Made by a program: the position numbers and the translations under genes. A stretch of 64,000 bases of DNA from Escherichia coli (lineage in GTDB: Bacteria > Pseudomonadota > Gammaproteobacteria > Enterobacterales > Enterobacteriaceae), in assembly GCF_036503815.1 (NCBI RefSeq), contig NZ_AP027764.1, positions 1,922,001-1,986,000 on the forward strand. Direction: 5' to 3'. The notes under the pieces were generated by a model. That model was not told the origin of the DNA and searched no databases. It saw only the letters and a program-made list of their open reading frames with translations. Positions 35,973-45,383 of this stretch are shown here, in pieces; the stretch's first letter is position 1, and each line of letters begins with the position of its first letter.

Positions 35973-37052
35973 ATGCAAACACTTGCCAATTTACTGAATA
36001 CGATCCCTGCCATCGATCCTGCCGCTATGTCGCGTGCACAACGGCATATTGACGGGTTACTCAAACCTGTTGGTAGCCTGGGAAGGCTGGAGGCGCTTGG
36101 CGTACAACTGGCGGGAATGCCGGGGTTGAATGGCATACCGCATGTGGGCAAAAAAGCGGTACTGGTTATGTGTGCCGATCACGGCGTCTGGGAGGAAGGG
36201 GTCGCTATTTCCCCAAAAGAAGTGACAGCCATTCAGGCTGAAAATATGACCCGCGGAACAACCGGCGTGTGTGTGCTGGCAGCACAAGCGGGCGCTAACG
36301 TCCACGTAATTGATGTTGGTATTGATACTGCTGAGCCTATCCCCGGGCTTATCAACATGCGTGTCGCACGAGGTAGCGGCAATATTGCTTCAGCTCCGGC
36401 AATGAGTCGCCGCCAGGCTGAAACGTTGCTTTTGGACGTCATATGCTATACGCGGGAGCTGGCAAAAAACGGTGTCACGCTGTTTGGTGTAGGTGAACTG
36501 GGGATGGCAAACACGACACCGGCAGCGGCGATAGTGAGCACAATCACTGGCCGGGATCCTGAAGAAGTGGTTGGGATTGGCGCAAACCTGCCGACAGATA
36601 AACTGGCTAATAAAATTGATGTTGTGCGACGGGCGATTACGTTGAATCAACCAAATCCGCAGGATGGCGTTGATGTCCTGGCAAAAGTGGGTGGATTTGA
36701 TTTGGTCGGAATGGCTGCCGTGATGTTAGGCGCTGCGTCCTGCGGTTTACCGGTGTTGCTGGATGGATTTCTTTCTTATGCTGCCGCGCTAGCAGCCTGC
36801 CAGATGTCTCCTGCAATCAAACCGTATCTCATTCCTTCTCACCTGTCGGCAGAAAAAGGGGCGCGTATAGCGCTGTCGCATTTGGGGCTGGAGCCTTATC
36901 TCAATATGGATATGCGTTTAGGTGAGGGAAGTGGCGCAGCTCTGGCGATGCCCATCATCGAAGCTGCCTGTGCGATATACAACAGCATGGGCGAACTTGC
37001 TGCCAGTAATATTGTTCTACCGGGGAATACGACTTCTGATTTGAACAGTTAA
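35973..37052 (+). CDS. cobT: CobT, nicotinate-nucleotide-dimethylbenzimidazole phosphoribosyltransferase
   Basis: Activates the lower ligand dimethylbenzimidazole to alpha-ribazole phosphate. 359 residues. The family segments VMCADHGVWEEGVA, GVGELGMANTTPAAA and the C-terminal LGEGSGAALAMP with the catalytic Glu (about residue 317) are visible. Third gene of the cobUST operon, 11 bp after cobS. The strain lacks the cbi genes here, so it would only salvage corrinoids. Confidence 0.96.
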   Translation: MQTLANLLNTIPAIDPAAMSRAQRHIDGLLKPVGSLGRLEALGVQLAGMPGLNGIPHVGKKAVLVMCADHGVWEEGVAISPKEVTAIQAENMTRGTTGVCVLAAQAGANVHVIDVGIDTAEPIPGLINMRVARGSGNIASAPAMSRRQAETLLLDVICYTRELAKNGVTLFGVGELGMANTTPAAAIVSTITGRDPEEVVGIGANLPTDKLANKIDVVRRAITLNQPNPQDGVDVLAKVGGFDLVGMAAVMLGAASCGLPVLLDGFLSYAAALAACQMSPAIKPYLIPSHLSAEKGARIALSHLGLEPYLNMDMRLGEGSGAALAMPIIEAACAIYNSMGELAASNIVLPGNTTSDLNS

Positions 37053-37116
37053 AAACGAAAAGTCTGATAAAAGCTATACTTATCGGATAGTATTCGCGAC
37101 TTAGGAAAGGGACATG

Positions 37117-38049
37117 ATGCGTCGTGTAAATATTTTTTGCTCATTTGCTCTACTTTTTGCCAGCCATAATAGCCTGGCGGTAACTTATCCATTACCTCCA
37201 GAGGGTAGCCGTTTAGTGGGACAGTCGCTTACTGTAACTGTTCCTGATCACAATACCCAGCCGCTGGAGACTTTTGCCGCACAATACGGGCAAGGGTTAA
37301 GTAACATGCTGGAAGCGAATCCGGGGGCTGATGTCTTCTTACCGAAGTCTGGCTCGCAACTCACCATTCCGCAGCAACTAATTTTGCCCGCCACTGTTCG
37401 TAAAGGGATTGTGATTAACGTCGCTGAAATGCGTCTTTATTACTACCCTCCAGACAGTAATACTGTGGAAGTCTTTCCTATTGGTATCGGCCAGGCTGGG
37501 CGAGAAACCCCGCGTAACTGGGTGACTACCGTTGAACGTAAACAAGAAGCACCAACCTGGACACCAACGCCGAACACCCGGCGCGAATATGCGAAACGAG
37601 GGGAGAGTTTGCCCGCATTTGTTCCTGCGGGGCCTGATAATCCCATGGGGCTGTACGCGATTTATATTGGCAGGCTATATGCCATCCACGGTACCAATGC
37701 CAATTTTGGTATTGGGCTCCGGGTAAGTCAGGGCTGTATTCGTCTGCGCAATGACGATATCAAATATCTGTTTGATAATGTTCCTGTAGGTACTCGTGTA
37801 CAAATTATTGATCAGCCAGTGAAATACACAACGGAACCGGATGGATCAAAGTGGCTGGAAGTTCATGAGCCGCTGTCGCGCAACCGTGCGGAATATGAGT
37901 CAGACCGAAAAGTGCCTTTGCCAGTAACGCCATCTTTGCGGGCGTTTATCAACGGGCAAGAAGTTGATGTGAATCGCGCAAATGCTGCATTGCAGCGCCG
38001 ATCAGGAATGCCTGTGCAAATTAGTTCTGGTTCAAGACAGATATTTTAA
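37117..38049 (+). CDS. erfK: ErfK (LdtA), L,D-transpeptidase
   Basis: Periplasmic enzyme that attaches Braun lipoprotein to peptidoglycan. 310 residues: signal peptide (1-22, ending NSLA), a LysM-like region (about 30-90), and the YkuD catalytic domain with IHGTNANFGIGLRVSQGCIRL, nucleophile Cys207. ATG 37117 is chosen; ATG 37114 is adjacent. It is the last core gene before the mobile element. Confidence 0.95.
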   Translation: MRRVNIFCSFALLFASHNSLAVTYPLPPEGSRLVGQSLTVTVPDHNTQPLETFAAQYGQGLSNMLEANPGADVFLPKSGSQLTIPQQLILPATVRKGIVINVAEMRLYYYPPDSNTVEVFPIGIGQAGRETPRNWVTTVERKQEAPTWTPTPNTRREYAKRGESLPAFVPAGPDNPMGLYAIYIGRLYAIHGTNANFGIGLRVSQGCIRLRNDDIKYLFDNVPVGTRVQIIDQPVKYTTEPDGSKWLEVHEPLSRNRAEYESDRKVPLPVTPSLRAFINGQEVDVNRANAALQRRSGMPVQISSGSRQIF

Positions 38050-38070
38050 GAGCGTTGTTAATTAGAAAGC

Positions 38071-38099
38071 AAAAAGCCTGCTCGAAAGCAGGCTTTTTT
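38071..38099. terminator. terminator after erfK
   Basis: Stem AAAAGCCTGCT / AGCAGGCTTTT with loop CGAA, followed by T and preceded by A, so it may work in both directions. It would have served erfK and the convergent asn tRNA gene before insertion of the element. Confidence 0.88.
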
Positions 38100-38103
38100 G
38101 AAT

Positions 38104-38120
38104 TTGGCTCCTCTGACTGG
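38104..38120 (-). other. att site: 17-bp copy of tRNA-Asn 3' end
   Basis: The minus strand reads CCAGTCAGAGGAGCCAA, the 3' end of tRNA-Asn including CCA. No tRNA body precedes it: the sequence upstream on the minus strand (38121 onward) does not form an anticodon or D arm. This 17-mer is the known att core of the high-pathogenicity island and related elements at asn tRNA genes. It therefore marks the erfK-proximal end of an integrated element. The intact tRNA should be at the other end, beyond the window. Confidence 0.88.
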
Positions 38121-38897
38121 GATCGCCCAAGCCAATAACTGGCTAATAAATAAGCTAAACCTTGTTGCTCTTCCTGTCAAGACCACCATAATGACCACCA
38201 ATTTCGAATGAGTGTGCGACAAAGCGTAGATGCGATGCTTATTACTACAGTAAAGTAGAACAGGCTGAGGCGTCGTTATGATTGGATGGTAACCCTGCGT
38301 ATGAAACTTGGATGGCTAGCACTTTATCCGCCTACTGAGTGGCGGGATGCTTGCTTGTTAAGCATAGGAAAAACTCTGCATTTACTGTCTTGAAAAAATC
38401 AATGTACATAGGACGTGCCCCACAGACATCTCAGGGCAATGTTGATGCCGTCCGCTCTTACACAAATCGTTCAGAGTTGGAGTATGCATTTCATGTCGGA
38501 TATCCTGTGTGAATGGCGATGTTTTTTGGCACTGAATTTAGTGAATATTTTAGCGGGCGTGTTGGTAGCTCTACGATTTTTGGATAACCTCTTTTCGGGA
38601 GCTTTTTAGACATTTACACTTTTAAAGCCTTCTAATGATAAGTTTTTGTCTGTTTTATCTCTTTGTGGTAGAATATAATGCTTATTATTTGGTGGTTTAC
38701 TGAGACTCATCGCCGATAGGACATTATGAATACTGTTACTAATTGAGCTATTTTTACTAAAAAACATATAGTTATGTCATGGTGCAGCCAAAATGGGCTG
38801 GTAAGTTGCCACTTTAAGAAAGGAAAATGTTCTGAAAAAAGAGTAAACTGCCAGCCACAAAGCACCTCAATAGAGACTGAACCGAGAACCCAGCCAC
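38121..38897. other. gene-poor stretch between att site and hsdM
   Basis: About 780 bp. I see no convincing gene; the longest frame (64 codons at 38415) has no ribosome site or recognisable content. AT content rises towards hsdM, and AT-rich boxes around 38620-38720 may include the hsdM promoter. Confidence 0.5.
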
Positions 38898-40571
38898 ATG
38901 CTACAAAACAACCCTGACCTTCAAAGCGCGATCAAACGCCTCTGGGATAAATTCTGGAGTAGCGGCATTAGCAATCCGCTCACAGCCATTGAACAGATTA
39001 CCTACCTGTTGTTTATGAAACGGCTAGATGAACTCGATCATAAAAGGCAAGACGAAGGTGAAACGAGTGGTGAGAAATACATTTCTAAGTTTGCTGGTAC
39101 TTGGATTCCACCAGAGGAAAGAAACCGCCCTGTTGCGGAACAACACCCTATAGATAAACGCACGCTTCGCTGGAGCGAGTTCAAGAAATTGCAGCCCGAA
39201 GAGATGCTGCAACATGTGCGAGACAAAGTTTTTCCTTTTCTGAAAGATCTGAATGGTGCTGAATCTAACTTCACTCATCACATGAAAAACGCAGTATTCA
39301 TTATCCCAAAGTCAGCATTGTTGGTGGAGGCAGTGAAGGCCATTGACGAAATCTTCGAGATGATGAAAAGGGATTCTCAAGAAAAAGGCCAAGCTTTTCA
39401 AGACATTCAAGGAGATGTATATGAATTCCTGCTGTCGGAAATCGCCACCGCAGGCAAGAACGGCCAATTTCGCACACCACGCCACATTATTAAATTGATG
39501 GCAGATCTGGTCCAGCCGCAACTGGGACAACGTATTGCCGACCCTGCCTGCGGTACGGGGGGGTTTCTGTTAGGTGCCTACCAGTACATCCTTACTCAGT
39601 TGTCTTTATCTCAAAACTTAAAAAGAGATAATTCAAAAGGATCTACTCATGATGAAGATGGGTTCTTTCGCACTTCTGTGACTGCCGCTCTGACCAAAAA
39701 GGCCCGGATTCTTTTGCAAGAGAGTCTGTATGGTTATGACATTGACGCTACTATGGTGCGTTTAGGCCTAATGAACTTAATGATGCATGGAATTGATGAG
39801 CCGCATATTGATTATCAGGACACACTAAGCAAGAGCTATAGTGAAGAAACCAAATATGACATAGTGCTAGCAAACCCGCCTTTTACTGGCAGTATAGACA
39901 GGGGGGATATTAATGAGAATTTGAAACTCTCAACCACTAAAACCGAACTTTTGTTTGTTGAGAACATCTATCGTTTGCTGAAAAAGGGCGGTACCGCCTG
40001 TGTGATTGTGCCTCAAGGAGTATTGTTTGGCTCGGGCAAGGCATTCAAAGAACTACGGCAAACTTTAGTTGAGCGCTGCGACCTCAAGGCTGTCATTACT
40101 CTGCCCAGTGGAGTGTTTAAACCCTACGCTGGAGTAAGTACTGCCATTTTATTGTTCTCCAAAGTTTTCGGGCCGGGGGATAAAATTTCCAAACCTGCTA
40201 CCGATTATGTCTGGTTTTATGAGATGTCTTCCGATGGTTACTCATTGGATGACAAACGAAATAAGCTTGAAGGCTACGGCGACCTGCAAGACATCATTCA
40301 AAAATACCATTCCCGTGATGAGGCGTCTGACACAGATCGTACAGCTAAGTGTTTTATGGTGCCAAGAATAGATATTGAAGCGGAGAATTACGATCTTTCG
40401 CTGTCTCGCTATAAGGAAGAAATATTTGAAGAAGTGCAGTACGAACAGCCTGAAGCTATTCTGGAACGACTAATTCAAGCAGAAGTGGGGAATGTGGATA
40501 AGAAAGTGCTTAATAAAGTACAAAGTGGCATCTTGTACGAGCTACTAGAGTTAAAGGGGATGATAGTATGA
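38898..40571 (+). CDS. HsdM-like type I DNA methyltransferase subunit
   Basis: 557 residues, similar to type I N6-adenine methyltransferase subunits. The N-terminal helical domain has NPLTAIEQITYLLFMKRLDE (HsdM_N). The catalytic domain follows GQFRTPRHIIKLM, with SAM motif I at DPACGTGGFLL (residues 215-225) and motif IV NPPF at 326-329. It should modify adenine in a bipartite site chosen by the next gene, with which it overlaps by 4 bp. No hsdR is present before or after. A run of seven G (39557-39563) lies inside motif I. The ribosome site is weak. Confidence 0.9.
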   Translation: MLQNNPDLQSAIKRLWDKFWSSGISNPLTAIEQITYLLFMKRLDELDHKRQDEGETSGEKYISKFAGTWIPPEERNRPVAEQHPIDKRTLRWSEFKKLQPEEMLQHVRDKVFPFLKDLNGAESNFTHHMKNAVFIIPKSALLVEAVKAIDEIFEMMKRDSQEKGQAFQDIQGDVYEFLLSEIATAGKNGQFRTPRHIIKLMADLVQPQLGQRIADPACGTGGFLLGAYQYILTQLSLSQNLKRDNSKGSTHDEDGFFRTSVTAALTKKARILLQESLYGYDIDATMVRLGLMNLMMHGIDEPHIDYQDTLSKSYSEETKYDIVLANPPFTGSIDRGDINENLKLSTTKTELLFVENIYRLLKKGGTACVIVPQGVLFGSGKAFKELRQTLVERCDLKAVITLPSGVFKPYAGVSTAILLFSKVFGPGDKISKPATDYVWFYEMSSDGYSLDDKRNKLEGYGDLQDIIQKYHSRDEASDTDRTAKCFMVPRIDIEAENYDLSLSRYKEEIFEEVQYEQPEAILERLIQAEVGNVDKKVLNKVQSGILYELLELKGMIV

Positions 40572-42133
40572 ATAGAATGACTATTCCCCTTGGTGACATA
40601 TTAACTCAATCCGGTCACCACCGTGCAGGCAATCGAGAGCTTCCGGTCCTATCAATAACCATGAAAAATGGTTTGGTTGACCAATCAGACAAATTCAAGA
40701 AGCGGATTGCCAGTTCAGACACGTCTAAATATCGTATTGTATACAAGAATGAACTTGTTGTTGGGTTTCCTATTGACGAGGGAGTTCTTGGATTCCAGAC
40801 AAAATATCCGGTAGGAATCGTTAGCCCAGCTTATGGTATCTGGAAACTCAAGGATGAATCGGTATGCCATATCCCTTACCTTGAGCGTTATCTGCGCTCC
40901 TCCGAGGCAAGGCGACTCTATGCATCTCGTATGCAAGGGGTTGTTGCACGTAGACGTAGCTTGACGAAGTCTGATTTTCTTAGTTTGGAAGTACCTTTTC
41001 CTCCCATCAATGATCAGGCTCGTATAGCTAATTTATTGGCCAAGGTAGAAGGGCTAATTGAACAGCGTAAACAACTTTTGCAATACCTGGATGACCTACT
41101 AAAGAGCGTATTCGTCGATATGTTTAGTGATCCGGTAAAAAATGCAAAAGGATGGGAACTAACAACAATAGGTGAGTTAGCTGTCGATGTAAGATACGGG
41201 ACAAGTGTATCAGCGCAAGGTGGAAAATATAAATACATACGGATGAATAACATTACTCCGGATGGTTACTGGGATTTTGAGAATCTTAAATATATCGATG
41301 TAGATAATAAGGATCTGGATAAATATTCTCTTCAGAAAGGAGATCTCGTTTTCAACCGGACCAATTCAAAAGAATTGGTTGGTAAAACGGCGGTTTACGA
41401 TCGAGATGAAACTGTTATTATTGCTGGCTATCTCATTCGTGTTAGGTTCGATCAACAAACTAACCCTTGGTTTGTATGGGGGCACCTGAACTCAAAGTTT
41501 GGAAAAGCAAAATTATTTAATCTTTGTCGTAATATTATTGGTATGGCTAACATTAATGCCCAAGAGTTAAGGGCCATCCCTATTCTTAAGCCTCCACTGG
41601 AGTTACAAAATAAATTCGCTACTATTGTAGAGAAAGCGCATGCTATTAAATTTCGCTATCAGCAAAGTCTTGCTGATCTTGAGACCCTGTATGATGTTGT
41701 TAGCCAAAAGGCTTTCAAGGGGGAATTAGAACTTTCGCGTGTGCCTATTCCGACACAGATATTTTTCCCGGTATCAGGTGAAGAACCTGAACACGGGGAT
41801 GCCGTACAACATATAGCAGTGGGTAATTATCTGCCCGTAACTAATAGCTTACCATCCGCGTTGGATAATGCAGAGGCTCGCAAGTCACTGATCGAGGAAT
41901 GGCTAGAGGCCTATATAGCGCAATTGGGCAACTCATCGTTTTCAGTACATGAGTTCATGATGACGGCGCAGGCACGGCTGGCGGAATTATATCCGGACGT
42001 TGATTCTAAGTTTGGTGAAAGTGACTATGAGCATATCAAAGCTTGGGTGTTCAAAGCTCTGGCTATTGGTACACTGAAGCAGGTATTCAATGACGCTGAC
42101 AATTGCATTGAACTTAAGGCGGTTTTGGTATGA
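40568..42133 (+). CDS. HsdS-like specificity subunit with C-terminal extension
   Basis: 521 residues. Two target-recognition domains (about 1-145 and 190-340) alternate with two helical spacer regions (about 145-185, QARIANLLAKVEGLIEQRK; and 343-385, LQNKFATIVEKAHAIK to KGEL), the normal HsdS plan that reads a split DNA target. Unlike ordinary HsdS (about 400-460 aa), it carries a further 130 or so residues (392-521) rich in Glu/Ala, including LIEEWLEAYIAQL and YEHIKAWVFKALAIG. This tail may bind the downstream ATPase/HNH proteins, which is inference. Overlaps both neighbours by 4 bp. Confidence 0.88.
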   Translation: MNRMTIPLGDILTQSGHHRAGNRELPVLSITMKNGLVDQSDKFKKRIASSDTSKYRIVYKNELVVGFPIDEGVLGFQTKYPVGIVSPAYGIWKLKDESVCHIPYLERYLRSSEARRLYASRMQGVVARRRSLTKSDFLSLEVPFPPINDQARIANLLAKVEGLIEQRKQLLQYLDDLLKSVFVDMFSDPVKNAKGWELTTIGELAVDVRYGTSVSAQGGKYKYIRMNNITPDGYWDFENLKYIDVDNKDLDKYSLQKGDLVFNRTNSKELVGKTAVYDRDETVIIAGYLIRVRFDQQTNPWFVWGHLNSKFGKAKLFNLCRNIIGMANINAQELRAIPILKPPLELQNKFATIVEKAHAIKFRYQQSLADLETLYDVVSQKAFKGELELSRVPIPTQIFFPVSGEEPEHGDAVQHIAVGNYLPVTNSLPSALDNAEARKSLIEEWLEAYIAQLGNSSFSVHEFMMTAQARLAELYPDVDSKFGESDYEHIKAWVFKALAIGTLKQVFNDADNCIELKAVLV

Positions 42134-43914
42134 AGCTATTACGCCTAAAAATCTCTGATCCGTCCGGCTTCCGTAGTCTGCCCTGTGGTTTTGAACACTA
42201 TTTTAGAACCGAATGGGATTTACAGGAAGAATTGAATCAACATGAAGGCTTTGCGCCTTTTGTGTGTGCTGGTCCCAACGGCAGTGGTAAATCCAATCTG
42301 CTTGAAGCATTAGCAGCTATCTTCTTTCAGTTGGAAATTTTGCGGGTCCGTCGAAGTTTTTTGCCTGAGGTATTGCAAAGTACCGATCATGATTTATCAC
42401 CAATCTCATTTGAGCTGGATTATCTAATTCGAGTACCAGAAGAGTTTCGAATCTCTGGCGGACAAGAATGGGCAAAAGTCTCCGTGTGGAAAAACAACGG
42501 GGAATCTGTGCGTTTCCATTGGGTAAATCAGAGTGACTTTGACACAAATGCTGATGAAGTTTTCAAGGGAAGCCATGCCGATATTCTATTGCCTCAGTAT
42601 GTGTTGGGCTACTCGTCTGGCGAGAATGAAATTCTCAGTCTACCGTTTTTCAAAATGCGCTTTGTACAGTTCGACGAGTACTGGAATGCCTTGACTCGAC
42701 AACTGAGCTACTCTGGCCATCCGGAGTCGAGGTTGGCCTATCTTGACAGTGGTTTCAGCCAAGCTATTTTACTTTGTAATCTGCTTTTTCAAAACGAAAC
42801 TGCGCTTCAACCTTTCCGTGAGGATGTTGGTATAGAGGCGTTGCGGGAGTTTCGTATTATTATCCGTCGCAGTATTCCTCTTGCGCCGGAGCAGTTGACC
42901 TCGTTTGCCAGCGAGGATAAAAACCAGCACCAATCACTTGATGACATTTTGAATAGTAACCCTGCTCTGCATGTGGATATGGATGAAGAAAGTGGTCAAA
43001 GTTACCATTTAAACCTGATGCAGCTGCTGGAAGGGGATGACAAATCCTCCTTGGTAGTCAGCGCGCTTAAACGCTGCGCTAGCTTGTATTACGAGGACGA
43101 GTGTAACGACACTCTAATTCTGGACTACTGGGTTAATGATGCTACTCGACAGGCTTTTCGCGAGAATTTTAATGGTTCGGCACTGGCTCTATTCCAGGCG
43201 TTCCAAGTATTGCTGACACTCAATTTGTATAAGGTGAGTGATAATCTCAAAACTGATCTGTATCGCTCAACAAGTCACTATGTCAGTGAAACGGTACCAA
43301 CGTTGGCGTCCGACGAACGAATTATGCGCTTCAAGTTTGTGCGTTTTACTAAACAAGGAGTGGAAGAGCCAATGATGCTCAAGGAACTCTCGGACGGTGA
43401 ACACCAATTGCTTCATAGCCTAGGTCTATGTTTACTGTTTAGAGAAACCAACAGCCTGTTTCTGTTAGACGAACCGGAGACTCATTTCAACCCACATTGG
43501 CGTGCCAGTTTTATCACTCGGATGCGCCAATGTTTATGTAACACTGAGAATGTGGAGCAGGAAATGTTGATCACTACTCATACACCTTTCCTTATCTCAG
43601 ATAGTAAACCCGAAAAAGTACTGGTTTTTTCTAAGGATAAATATAGCGGTGCGGTCACAATAAGCATACCTAAATACAACACACTTGGTGCATCAATCAA
43701 TAAAATTACTATGAATACCTTCGGCAAACGTGAAACTATCGGTGGCCATGCGCAAGCAGTACTGGATGATTTACGCAGACGTTTTAACGAAGGCATTGAA
43801 GACAAGGAAACTCTGATCACAGAAATTGATGAACAATTGGGTGACTCGGTGGAAAAAGTATTACTCCTCAAGGCTATTTTTGATAGCGACAATCCAACGA
43901 ATGACGAGGTTTAG
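42130..43914 (+). CDS. ABC/RecF-type AAA ATPase associated with HsdMS
   Basis: 594 residues. Walker A is GPNGSGKS at 48-55, an ABC-like signature is LSDGEHQ (420-426), Walker B is LLDEPETHF (445-453) and a switch His is at 484 (ITTHTPF). There is no long coiled coil of the SMC type; the insert between the ATPase halves (about 90-400) is mostly globular. The layout resembles PtuA of Septu and other OLD/AAA_21 defence ATPases, and RefSeq-style naming uses restriction-system-associated ATPase for such proteins. Its start overlaps hsdS by 4 bp, so it is part of the same operon, in the place where hsdR would be expected. Confidence 0.85.
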   Translation: MKLLRLKISDPSGFRSLPCGFEHYFRTEWDLQEELNQHEGFAPFVCAGPNGSGKSNLLEALAAIFFQLEILRVRRSFLPEVLQSTDHDLSPISFELDYLIRVPEEFRISGGQEWAKVSVWKNNGESVRFHWVNQSDFDTNADEVFKGSHADILLPQYVLGYSSGENEILSLPFFKMRFVQFDEYWNALTRQLSYSGHPESRLAYLDSGFSQAILLCNLLFQNETALQPFREDVGIEALREFRIIIRRSIPLAPEQLTSFASEDKNQHQSLDDILNSNPALHVDMDEESGQSYHLNLMQLLEGDDKSSLVVSALKRCASLYYEDECNDTLILDYWVNDATRQAFRENFNGSALALFQAFQVLLTLNLYKVSDNLKTDLYRSTSHYVSETVPTLASDERIMRFKFVRFTKQGVEEPMMLKELSDGEHQLLHSLGLCLLFRETNSLFLLDEPETHFNPHWRASFITRMRQCLCNTENVEQEMLITTHTPFLISDSKPEKVLVFSKDKYSGAVTISIPKYNTLGASINKITMNTFGKRETIGGHAQAVLDDLRRRFNEGIEDKETLITEIDEQLGDSVEKVLLLKAIFDSDNPTNDEV

Positions 43915-43919
43915 CACTG

Positions 43920-44978
43920 ATGCTGTTTTCATATACCTATGTGCCACACAAAATGGAAAAGATGCAGGCATTCATTGATTTTATTTTTTATGAGGTATGG
44001 TGCAAAGCGCGGGTAAGAGGGCCTTTTTGTCTTAAACTGTTTGAAGCTAACGCAGAATTGTATGAAGTGATGGAGGATTTTTCTTCCTCGGATACACAAG
44101 GTGCTGTTTTCTTTTATAACCATGTAGAGAAAATTTATGGCTTGTTTTCGTCACTGACTGAGGTACAAATCGATCAGTTTAAACAGTGGTATCAAGGGAA
44201 TAATGATCTGGAAAAAATATGTGCTAATGACCCTTCAATACAAGTTGTCCGTTATTCCGATATTGCCATTCACCACAAAGATATAGCAGAACAACTTGCT
44301 GTTTTCTTTAAGGGCTTATACTCACAGTCACTGCTTGATCTCGCTGTACTGCGTGCCAAGATCGGTGATATACACGATCACTATCAATCTTTTGCAGCAG
44401 TGAACAAGGCGGGTAAATGTCCTTTTTGTGGTATTGGAGATATAAAGGGTGGGAACCATAGCAAGCGCGAGGCCTATGACCATTATTTGCCCAAAGCTTT
44501 ATATCCATTTAATTCGATAAATTTCCATAATCTTGCTCCGGCCTGTCATGAGTGCAATAGCACATATAAGTTATCCAAAGATCCTATTCAGAGCGGCGCT
44601 CTTCGTCGTAAGGCCTTCAATCCATTTGCCTCAGTGGATCATGTAATTCAATTACAGATTACTCTACAACATGCAAATATCGATGCGCTTGAGCCTGCTG
44701 ATATTATTATACAGTTCGGTCCCGATACGCTGGAGGAGGAACTAGAAACATGGAAAGACTTGTACGGTATAGAAGAACGTTATAAAGCCAAAGTTTGTGC
44801 AGAAAATGACGGTAAATACTGGCTTACTCAGGTGCTAGATGAGTGGAAGGAGGAGGGGTTGAGTCCTACCGAATTCATGAGAACATTAGCACGTCAAGCG
44901 AAAAAGAAGCCTTATGCTGAATGCAATTTCCTTAAAGAACCTTTTCTTAAAGCTTGCCATCGAATAGGTGTTTTTTGA
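43920..44978 (+). CDS. HNH endonuclease associated with HsdMS and ATPase
   Basis: 352 residues. An HNH/zinc-finger core spans about residues 167-215: C167-x2-C170, then DHYLPK (Asp187, His188), then C209HEC212-N213. This order, zinc Cys pair, catalytic DH, zinc Cys pair with Asn, is that of HNH nucleases such as PtuB. The N-terminal 160 residues are helical and unrecognised. It begins 5 bp after the ATPase. I infer that it is the effector nuclease of the cluster, activated or restrained by the ATPase. Confidence 0.85.
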   Translation: MLFSYTYVPHKMEKMQAFIDFIFYEVWCKARVRGPFCLKLFEANAELYEVMEDFSSSDTQGAVFFYNHVEKIYGLFSSLTEVQIDQFKQWYQGNNDLEKICANDPSIQVVRYSDIAIHHKDIAEQLAVFFKGLYSQSLLDLAVLRAKIGDIHDHYQSFAAVNKAGKCPFCGIGDIKGGNHSKREAYDHYLPKALYPFNSINFHNLAPACHECNSTYKLSKDPIQSGALRRKAFNPFASVDHVIQLQITLQHANIDALEPADIIIQFGPDTLEEELETWKDLYGIEERYKAKVCAENDGKYWLTQVLDEWKEEGLSPTEFMRTLARQAKKKPYAECNFLKEPFLKACHRIGVF

Positions 44979-45119
44979 GGCTCAATACATATCAAGCTAT
45001 CAATTTGTTTATAACTTACTGTTATAAAAAAACATCAAACGGTGGCTTTGCCCTGCTCCCGATTGATTAACATACACCGATGTTAGTAACGTCTTCATTA
45101 GTCACATGAGGACATCATA

Positions 45120-45383
45120 ATGAAGAAGCGTTTTTCCGACGAACAGATCATCAGTATCCTCCGCGAAGCTGAATCTGGAGTTTTTGCCCGGGAGCTTTGC
45201 CGCAAGCACGCTATCTCTGATGCTGCGTACTACACTTGGCGCAAGAAGTTTGATGGCATGGAAATGCCTGAGGTGAAACGTCTTAAGTCATTTGAAGAAG
45301 AGAACGCCCACCTCAAGGAGTTGCTTGCAGAAGTCATGATGGATAAAGAAGCGTTGCAGGTGGCCCTGAACCGAAAGTTCTGA
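45120..45383 (+). pseudogene. IS3-family transposase OrfA (of truncated insertion sequence)
   Basis: 87 residues: FSDEQIISILREAESGV then a helix-turn-helix (LCRKHAISDAAYYTWRKKFDG) and a leucine-zipper tail (FEEENAHLKELLAEVMMDKEAL). This is the IS3-family (IS407-like group) OrfA. The OrfA frame looks intact, but the partner OrfB breaks off after about 35 codons, so the element cannot transpose by itself. Confidence 0.85.

Noticed and set aside
38101..38200. Complete tRNA-Asn gene
   Set aside because: Only the last 17 bases match; the rest of the tRNA body and anticodon arm are absent.
38415..38609. 64-codon ORF in the gap before hsdM
   Set aside because: No ribosome site, no recognisable content; the gap looks non-coding.
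38898..44978. Reading the cluster as a plain type I restriction-modification system
   Set aside because: No helicase/nuclease HsdR is encoded; the third and fourth genes are an ABC-type ATPase and an HNH nuclease.
38121..45119. Retron (reverse transcriptase with PtuA/PtuB-like effectors)
   Set aside because: No reverse transcriptase frame or YxDD motif is seen near the ATPase/HNH genes.
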